Of a DNA stretch of 12,437 nucleotides, positions 7,889 to 12,437 are shown piece after piece. The position numbers were made by a program, and so were the translations under genes. Below the pieces are notes generated by a model. The model ran no database searches. It was given only the letters and a program-made list of their open reading frames with translations, and was not told the origin of the DNA. Source of the stretch: Phoronis ovalis (lineage: Eukaryota > Phoronida > Phoronidae); assembly GCA_028565635.1 (NCBI GenBank), contig JAOXYB010045159.1:1-12437 (forward strand). The letters run 5' to 3'. The first letter of the stretch is position 1, and the number at the start of each line of letters is the position of its first letter.

Positions 7889-8002
7889 CTGTAAAGCATT
7901 CCACCTTTTCCAGCAAAACGCAGAAACAAACGTCGCAAATACCAGTATCAGACTAGTTAAACTAGGAATACAAGAACTTAAAAAATGTAAAAATGGCAAC
8001 AT
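7889..8002 (-). CDS. P450 gene A, exon 1 (N-terminal membrane anchor)
   Basis: This is the first coding exon of a CYP3-clan cytochrome P450, 38 codons from ATG at 8002..8000 to a CAG|GTATTT donor. It begins MLPFLHFLSS. Residues about 12-30 form a hydrophobic stretch, followed by a basic-aromatic CWKRW segment. This is the usual layout of a microsomal P450 signal anchor, which holds the enzyme in the ER membrane with the catalytic domain in the cytosol. The exon ends in phase 0 (..WNALQ) and continues into exon 2 (TFKRLGIPGP) as in CYP3A proteins. I chose this ATG because it is the only methionine in the short open frame before the hydrophobic stretch. The exon is too short to stand out as an ORF; the call rests on its position, the fit of phase and the anchor-hinge continuity. 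An untranslated exon further upstream is possible. Confidence 0.82.
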
Positions 8003-8190
8003 CACTATTCTCGGCAAAAGAATCTTGGTCTCTAAACGAAATTTCTATTTCAGTAGCGAACAGGTAACGTGAACAAAAGTAATAGGATACGTTTACTTAT
8101 AACTTGACTGATCACAATAGCCTAAAGTTTTGCATACAGAGTACAGTTCAAGTATGGGTAGCGCGGAACAATACAAATTTAATACTACGC

Positions 8191-8207
8191 ATATATATAT
8201 ATATATA
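8191..8207 (+). repeat. AT microsatellite
   Basis: About eight AT dinucleotides in the region upstream of the gene A start; it could coincide with a TATA-like promoter element, which is not supported further. Confidence 0.85.
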
Positions 8208-8280
8208 ATATAATCTATTGTGCTCTTCGTTAAAATCATGTTAAGATTGAGTACGTACAGTGGCATAATAAAAAGATAAC

Positions 8281-8286
8281 TTTATT
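8281..8286 (-). promoter_or_regulatory. Candidate poly(A) signal of P450 gene B
   Basis: AATAAA on the minus strand, about 500 bp past the gene B stop and 280 bp before the gene A start. A second copy is at 8329..8324. In such AT-rich DNA the hexamer occurs by chance, so the assignment is weak. Confidence 0.25.
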
Positions 8287-8780
8287 TATATAAATACAAT
8301 AAGGAATTCAATTCCACTTTTTTTTTATTTCTACATACACTGGTATGGAATTATCTGATTGTAATTCCCTTAATATCTACAATCCACCCAGAGATTCTAC
8401 ACCTGTGGAAAGAGGGTGCCGACTGGGTGACTAACCATGCACGAACATAGAGTTAAAATGCCCTTAAATGCGTATACACTAAAGTTTGCCTAAAAAGTTC
8501 CCCAATTGTTTAAAAAGTGAACCTCTGGCAGACCTTACTTGAACAAATTTAAATTTTCGCAGACTTGAACTAATTTTAACTATGAAACATACGCGTTGCG
8601 TGTATGGCTGACTATATATTTTAGAAATAAACCCATTCTCTTAACATGTAGCGCATGTTACGTGCCCGATTTGAAAAAGTATATCTTTTCATGGGATTTT
8701 CGCTCGCGCTTGATTACCCTGCACCCCTTTCACAGTTGCCATCCCCGCATCAATACGATGTCATGATAAAACAAGAGTCG

Positions 8781-8953
8781 TCAAATAATGCATCGCTTTT
8801 CCAAGGTAACGTTAATGCCTCCTAGGATGTCACCAGTTGGTGCTAAGGGTACATCGTATCGGAATTTATTCGTTTCTGGACATTCTCCAAGGCAGAAATT
8901 CTGTAGTACACGAGCAATCACTGATTTTACCTGAAGAATTGCTAAACGAAAAC
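8781..8953 (-). CDS. P450 gene B, terminal exon (L-helix to C-terminus)
   Basis: This last coding exon of gene B follows a TTTTGCAG acceptor. Its first two bases complete the Gly codon of NCIG, so the protein reads NCIG-FRLAILQVKSVIARVL, the canonical continuation of the haem loop into the L-helix (NCIGxRFAxxxxK in CYP3A). It ends LGGINVTLEKRCII and TGA at 8783..8781, 56 residues plus stop. The C-terminal tail corresponds to the beta-3 region of CYP3 proteins and has about the family length. The intron before it is 609 bp. The splice phase and the motif continuity identify this exon even though it is short. The large exon, if read through its donor, would instead give GRSFYTAVS and a stop, which lacks the L-helix, so splicing here is required. 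Confidence 0.93.
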
Positions 8954-9562
8954 CTGCAAAATGTAATGAAGATTTTAATGTTCTCGCTTATAGAACCTGG
9001 ATGAACAGCTGATGAGCACTGTACAGGGGATACGTGACGATATATCTTATGTCTAATTGTAATCAATAAACTTGTCCCATCACTACACAATGGTAATCCC
9101 CAAGTGTTCTACAGTTTCAGCACGTAAATGTTTCCCAGTGGTGATAAACAGATAAATTATTATAGATTACAATTCTAGCAGACATATATTATTTACGTGT
9201 ATTGAGTGATCGATTCTCCATCCATCTTCTAGTATTATTTAGGTTTGGTGCTGAAATTTTATCCTGTTACTATCTAAAGATAATTTTGTCTCATACCATC
9301 AGTCGATTGTTTGTGCAGACAGGATCATACAAGAACAGTTAGCAGTGATTTACCGCAGACCTTCTGGTGGGGGATATTACGAAAATACTTGCTATAAATG
9401 ACAAATTCCTTCAATTTTGAATAAACCTCGATATTTAAAAAATACATTTTTTTTAATCTGATGCCAAATTCTACCCTACGTTCAAATGATGCAAGACTTG
9501 CTTGGTTATATACTTAAATTAATTATTACCCATTCATGATACAGCTGTGTAAAAAGACCTAC
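8954..9562 (-). other. Last intron of P450 gene B
   Basis: This 609-bp intron has a GTAGGT donor at its high-coordinate end and a TTTTGCAG acceptor at its low end, interrupting the Gly codon after the haem-ligand Cys-Ile. I see no gene or clear mobile element in it. It is plain AT-rich sequence. Confidence 0.85.
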
Positions 9563-10396
9563 CGATACAGTTTCTTGGTCCATGCCCGAATGGCATAAAA
9601 TCAATAGATGACGTCCAATTCACGGAACCATCTGCAAAGCGCTCTGGTTTAAAAGCTTCAGGTTCTGGCCACCTGGTGGCGTCATGTTGCAAACTTAGTA
9701 CAGGTACTTCGATATGGATATCTTTAGGAATTATGTAATTACCAATTATGCAATCTTGATTAGGTGTCCGGGCTACACCTAATGGACTCGGTGGATATAT
9801 TCTTAGAACTTCCATGATAACCATATCGAGATATTTTAACGCAACGACTTGTTCATAGGAAGGGTTTGCATTGATACCAATTACATCTTTAATTTCGTCA
9901 TAAACTTTATTTTGTACTTCGGGAAACTTTGCCAACATCAGAGATATAAATCCTAATGTTCTACTAGTGGTGTTATAAGCGACAAATAAAAACACTGCAT
10001 TTTGAGCGATAACTTCATCCATCGTTAAAGCCATGTTTCCCCTTTCTCCGCGGCTAAATGCTTTTTCATGGTTTGTAACGTCACCATCTTGTGTTGCATC
10101 AAGTAGTAATTGCAGTGCGTCAATTCGCCTATCTTGTCTGTTTTCCATTCGCCTATCTTGTCTGTTTTCCAATCGTTTATTAATAATATCTTTGCTGAGT
10201 TCGCATAAACGTCTAAGACCTTTATTTGGTTTTATGTAGTTCAATATAAATAACCAAATGCCCCAGAATTCTGGGAATAAAATTGCTAGAAAATTTGTAA
10301 AAGAGTTAAAGCCTTTGAACATTTCGTGAGCTGTAATATGGAACGGATCAGCTTTATTTCTTTGGCCATTACATTCTAACCCAAATGCAAAAGCTC
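9563..10396 (-). CDS. P450 gene B, large catalytic exon (I-helix to haem loop)
   Basis: This 834-bp exon carries most of the catalytic core of the CYP3-clan P450. It begins after a CGTTTCAG acceptor with AFAFGLECNG, then DPFHITAHEMFKG (F-G region, a membrane-facing substrate access zone in the family). Next is a charged H-helix with the doubled unit ENRQDRR. The I-helix reads FVAYNTTS (about 9986..9963), then the K-helix ExxR as EVLR (9812..9801), KPERF, and the haem loop FGHGPRNCIG with the cysteine ligand at 9569..9567. The donor ATC G|GTAGGT cuts just after that Cys-Ile, and the final exon supplies the rest of the Gly codon. There are no stops or shifts. The usual I-helix pattern (A/G)Gx(D/E)TT is altered: Ala replaces Gly and Asn replaces the acid, while both Thr remain. 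The core motifs make it a probable functional haem monooxygenase; the substrate cannot be told from sequence. Confidence 0.96.
10123..10170 (-). repeat. Perfect 24-bp tandem duplication in the P450 B coding sequence
   Basis: Two exact adjacent copies of a 24-bp unit (10123..10146 and 10147..10170) encode two copies of the eight-residue unit ENRQDRR plus one hydrophobic residue, in frame, in the H-helix region before the I-helix. Confidence 0.95.
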
Positions 10397-11445
10397 CTGA
10401 AACGAGAAAAAATAATATTTTCTAGATTTGCATCGCCAAAGTTGTCACTGGTAATCATAATCGTCATTTTGCGGTCCAGGCTGCTGGTCCCCAATTTCTA
10501 CATGCATGATTGACATTTAATATATACCTTACTCCAGCGTTTTCTCCAGCGTTTTCATGTCTAGCATATATACCGTATTTTCTCAAATAAGGGCGATTAT
10601 TTAAAAAAAATGCTTTTAGGGGAGCGATTATTAGAGGGAGGCGAATAATAGAGAGGGGCCGATTATTAACTTCTTTATACTCCTGGCATGCATATTTAAG
10701 ATGTTTTAATGTTATTGTTTGCGATACATATTAAGACAGCTTATCAAACAAAATCGGTTATTTAAGCGAAATTCTGTGCGTAATGCAATTTTTTTATTGA
10801 AAAGAAAAACTCTTCCGAACCTTAAATAAACAGTACGTTTATATTGTTGATGACATACCTAGAGAAATGTGTGCAGTAATATGCCACCTTGCCCAACGTG
10901 CAAACACAATGATTGTGAATGTCATCAGTAAGAAGCGTAAATCGGTATGGAAATTCTATTGAAAATATTACTGGATATGATCCGAAGTTTGTTTTGCGAG
11001 ACAAACCACTTATAAAAATATAATTAGGGAAATATTACTAATAAATACATATCATCCAAAAAAGACCTAATCAACTATACATAATAATGAATTAAAATGT
11101 GGTTATCTCACATTCTCGCAATAATTTAAATGGGCCTTCAACTAAAATTGTCGTCCCAGCGGCGATTATTGATTTACTTTAGTCACCAAATGGGGCGATT
11201 ATTAGAGAAAATACGGTATATCTGTTTCTGTTTCTAGCAGCTTTATCTACAATGTTGCAATTTCTGCAGCAGTTTAAAGACTTTAAACATAAACGAGGAA
11301 ATAATTAACTTTCCAAAACATATTGTTTTTAAAACAGATACATAATGTCTTAAAATGTTACATCACCCACTTTAGACGATAAAAGTGAAAATATTTTCTG
11401 TCTATTAGGTAATATGCAAAATAGCAAGCCCTGGTAACAACCTAC
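10397..11445 (-). other. Intron of P450 gene B with inserted transposon
   Basis: This 1049-bp phase-1 intron lies between the C-helix exon and the large catalytic exon (donor GTAGGT, acceptor CGTTTCAG). Most of its length (10571..11218) is a TA-flanked inverted-repeat element described separately. The remaining flanks show nothing recognisable. Confidence 0.85.
10571..11218. mobile_element. TA-flanked inverted-repeat element (Tc1/mariner or pogo-like)
   Basis: TACCGTATTTTCTC at 10571 is repeated in inverted orientation ending at 11218 (GAGAAAATACGGTA), and both ends are followed by TA, as expected for Tc1/mariner/pogo insertion. Next to both ends, and inside, are GCGATTATT words (10593, 10625, 11162, 11195 among others). 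The 648-bp interior has a 60-codon minus-strand frame (11004..10822) starting MSRKTNFGSYPV; I do not recognise it as a transposase. It lies in an intron of P450 gene B and does not touch the exons. Confidence 0.7.
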
Positions 11446-11740
11446 CAATTATGTCCATAGTGAAACGTTGATATATGTCAAACAGTTCTGTCGCTTCTTC
11501 CGTTTCGCATTTTTCATGTAGTTTCTCAATTAGTATATCAATATATTGATTCATTAGCGGATTTAGCAATTTTATTTTTCCCGCCGTGAATGCTGAGCTG
11601 ACAATTTTTCTTACATGTCTCCATCGTTCGCCTTTTAATCGAAGAAGTAACTTATTACCAGGGTAAGCATCAGGTATGGCAAACGGTGGACGGTCACAAA
11701 AAATGTCAAAACGACTAATCAAAATTTCTTTCAGCATTTC
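11446..11740 (-). CDS. P450 gene B, C-helix exon (5' exons off window)
   Basis: This is an internal exon of a second CYP3-clan P450, 295 bp from a TATTACAG acceptor to an ATT G|GTAGGT donor. It encodes EMLKEILISRFDIFCDRP, then GERWRHVRKIVSSAFTAGK with the C-helix WxxxR, and ends FTMDIIG in phase 1. The next exon supplies GA to complete the Gly codon and reads on as DIIGAFAFGLE, a typical CYP3 E-helix sequence. Relative to gene A the C-helix continues SSAF instead of SPTF, a change in a segment usually read as SPTF in this clan. The upstream exons (anchor and IPGP hinge) are not seen in the 697 bp to the right edge. Since the matching intron in gene A is 1.9 kb, they are probably outside the window. 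Confidence 0.92.
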
Positions 11741-12437
11741 CTGTAATAGTACAAGTAATTAGTAATTTTTAAAATCAGATATGTTAACACTGCTATATTC
11801 ATTCATAATTCTGGTAAAAGATCAAATAATAATTTTAATCAACTAGAGATCAAACGAACAAGTTTAAGAACAGATGGCATCGAAAGCTTATAACTTGATT
11901 TTTTTCTCCGTTGTTGATTTATAGTTTATATGTTAACGTAATAACATGCCAATGCTTGTACACAATGTCAAAACGTCTGTGTCTAATCTAAATAGGATTT
12001 ATTAAAAGGCTAGATGATAATTTTGACAATTTTATTCTTATTCCTTCATTTATAACAATGCTATCAATAAATAAATCATTTTAGTAATGAAAATAGATAT
12101 ACTAGTATAAAATTTTAATTTTGGATTCCTTCTTTAGTACTAAATATAATAGTTACACAGTTGAAAATATTATAATTTGGCAATTTCAGTGGAAAAGCAA
12201 ATTTAAAAAAACGTGTACAACGGCTTATTATTCAGGCTGAACGCAGTCTGAAACCAGTCTGAAATTTGTCATTCAGCCACTCCAAGCGTCAAAAAAAGCA
12301 AAACCATGACGTAATGTTACCAATGTCCCGACGTTTTCTTCAGTAAGGGACTGGTCAGACATTACCACGGGGGGGGGGCTGGTACAAACAGGGGGGGGGG
12401 GTCCCGAATTTTTGTGCCCGGCAAAAGGGGGGGGTCA
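11741..12437. other. Upstream intron sequence of gene B; no exon seen
   Basis: This region should be intron 5' of the gene B C-helix exon. I looked on the minus strand for an IPGP hinge exon like 7481..7311 and did not find one. The part from about 12340 to the right edge is a G-rich repeat; the rest is AT-rich with no recognised feature. Confidence 0.55.
12345..12437. repeat. G-run-rich repeat cut by the window edge
   Basis: From GTAAGGGACTGGTCAGACAT onward the sequence holds G runs of 10 (12369..12378), 11 (12391..12401) and 8 (12427..12434) bases, separated by CTGGTACAAACA and TCCCGAATTTTTGTGCC-type text. The style resembles the ends of the other G/C-run elements here, so it is probably the left end of another interspersed repeat continuing beyond the window. 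Confidence 0.45.

Larger units (their letters stand above)
8003..8780. other. Intergenic region between P450 genes B and A
   Basis: This is the 3' flank of gene B and 5' flank of gene A, 778 bp. It should hold the 3' UTR and poly(A) site of B and the promoter of A. Two AATAAA hexamers on the minus strand (8329..8324 and 8286..8281) lie about 450-500 bp after the gene B stop and are candidate poly(A) signals. An AT run (8191..8207 and a little beyond) lies about 190 bp upstream of the gene A start. No CAAT or initiator element can be assigned with confidence. Confidence 0.5.

Noticed and set aside
8866-9090. 74-codon minus-strand frame overlapping the last P450 B exon
   Set aside because: It is in a different frame from FRLAILQVK and has no P450 text; the splice-consistent frame is the real one.
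9534-9562. Read-through end of the large P450 exon (GRSFYTAVS, stop)
   Set aside because: The GTAGGT donor and the matching terminal exon restore the NCIG-xRxA L-helix, so this tail is intron, apart from a possible retained-intron transcript.
10033-10239. 68-codon plus-strand frame opposite the large P450 B exon
   Set aside because: Shadow of the coding strand; its repeated SCLFS text only mirrors the 24-bp duplication.
10822-11004. Possible transposase fragment MSRKTNFGSYPV
   Set aside because: A faint likeness to pogo-type N-termini is not enough; kept only as part of the mobile element, not as a gene.

Overview
The window looks like nuclear DNA from an animal, most probably a marine invertebrate. 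It is AT-rich, its genes are split by GT..AG introns, and it is full of short non-autonomous DNA transposons. Every recognisable gene lies on the minus strand, so the genes read from high to low coordinates. I cannot name the species. The cytochromes P450 are of the CYP3 clan (CYP3A / thromboxane-synthase-like), which does not separate hemichordates, lancelets, molluscs, brachiopods or other groups.

Layout, in the direction of transcription. (1) The 3' half of P450 gene B occupies 11740..8781 in three exons: 11740..11446, 10396..9563 and 8953..8781, ending at a TGA. Its first exons lie beyond the right edge. The visible part has the C-helix WxxxR, an altered I-helix, ExxR, PERF and a complete FGHGPRNCIG haem loop split by the last intron. 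(2) A 778-bp intergenic stretch follows. (3) The 5' part of P450 gene A comes next, in three exons: 8002..7889 (signal anchor), 7481..7311 (proline-rich hinge) and 5426..5132 (C-helix). All junctions agree in phase. Exon 3 of A is the counterpart of the 11740..11446 exon of B: both are 295 bp with identical phases, and I align about 68 of 99 residues as identical. A and B are therefore head-to-tail tandem paralogues. The I-helix and haem exons expected next for gene A are not visible in the 5.1 kb down to the left edge, so A is either a truncated copy or has a very long intron. (4) At about 2308..444 lies a decayed, intron-containing copy of an uncharacterised, probably transposon-derived protein family (DUF7869-like, with DNxxxENKN and GHTHED motifs). 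It is broken by in-frame stops and frameshifts.

Mobile DNA: a 410-bp PIF/Harbinger-type element (2805..3214, TAA target duplication) that still carries the start of a Myb-like ORF; a 397-bp element bounded by 11-bp direct repeats (3237..3633); a poly-G/poly-C element (about 3988..4343) sharing an internal module with the previous one; a 295-bp element with an 8-bp target duplication (5831..6125) in intron 2 of gene A; and a 648-bp TA-flanked element (10571..11218) in an intron of gene B. A part of another G-rich repeat runs off the right edge.

Functionally, the two P450s would be ER-membrane haem monooxygenases for lipids or foreign compounds. Nothing in the window suggests a pathway shared with the pseudogene or the transposons. 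All comparisons with protein families are from memory and reading by eye; no search was run.
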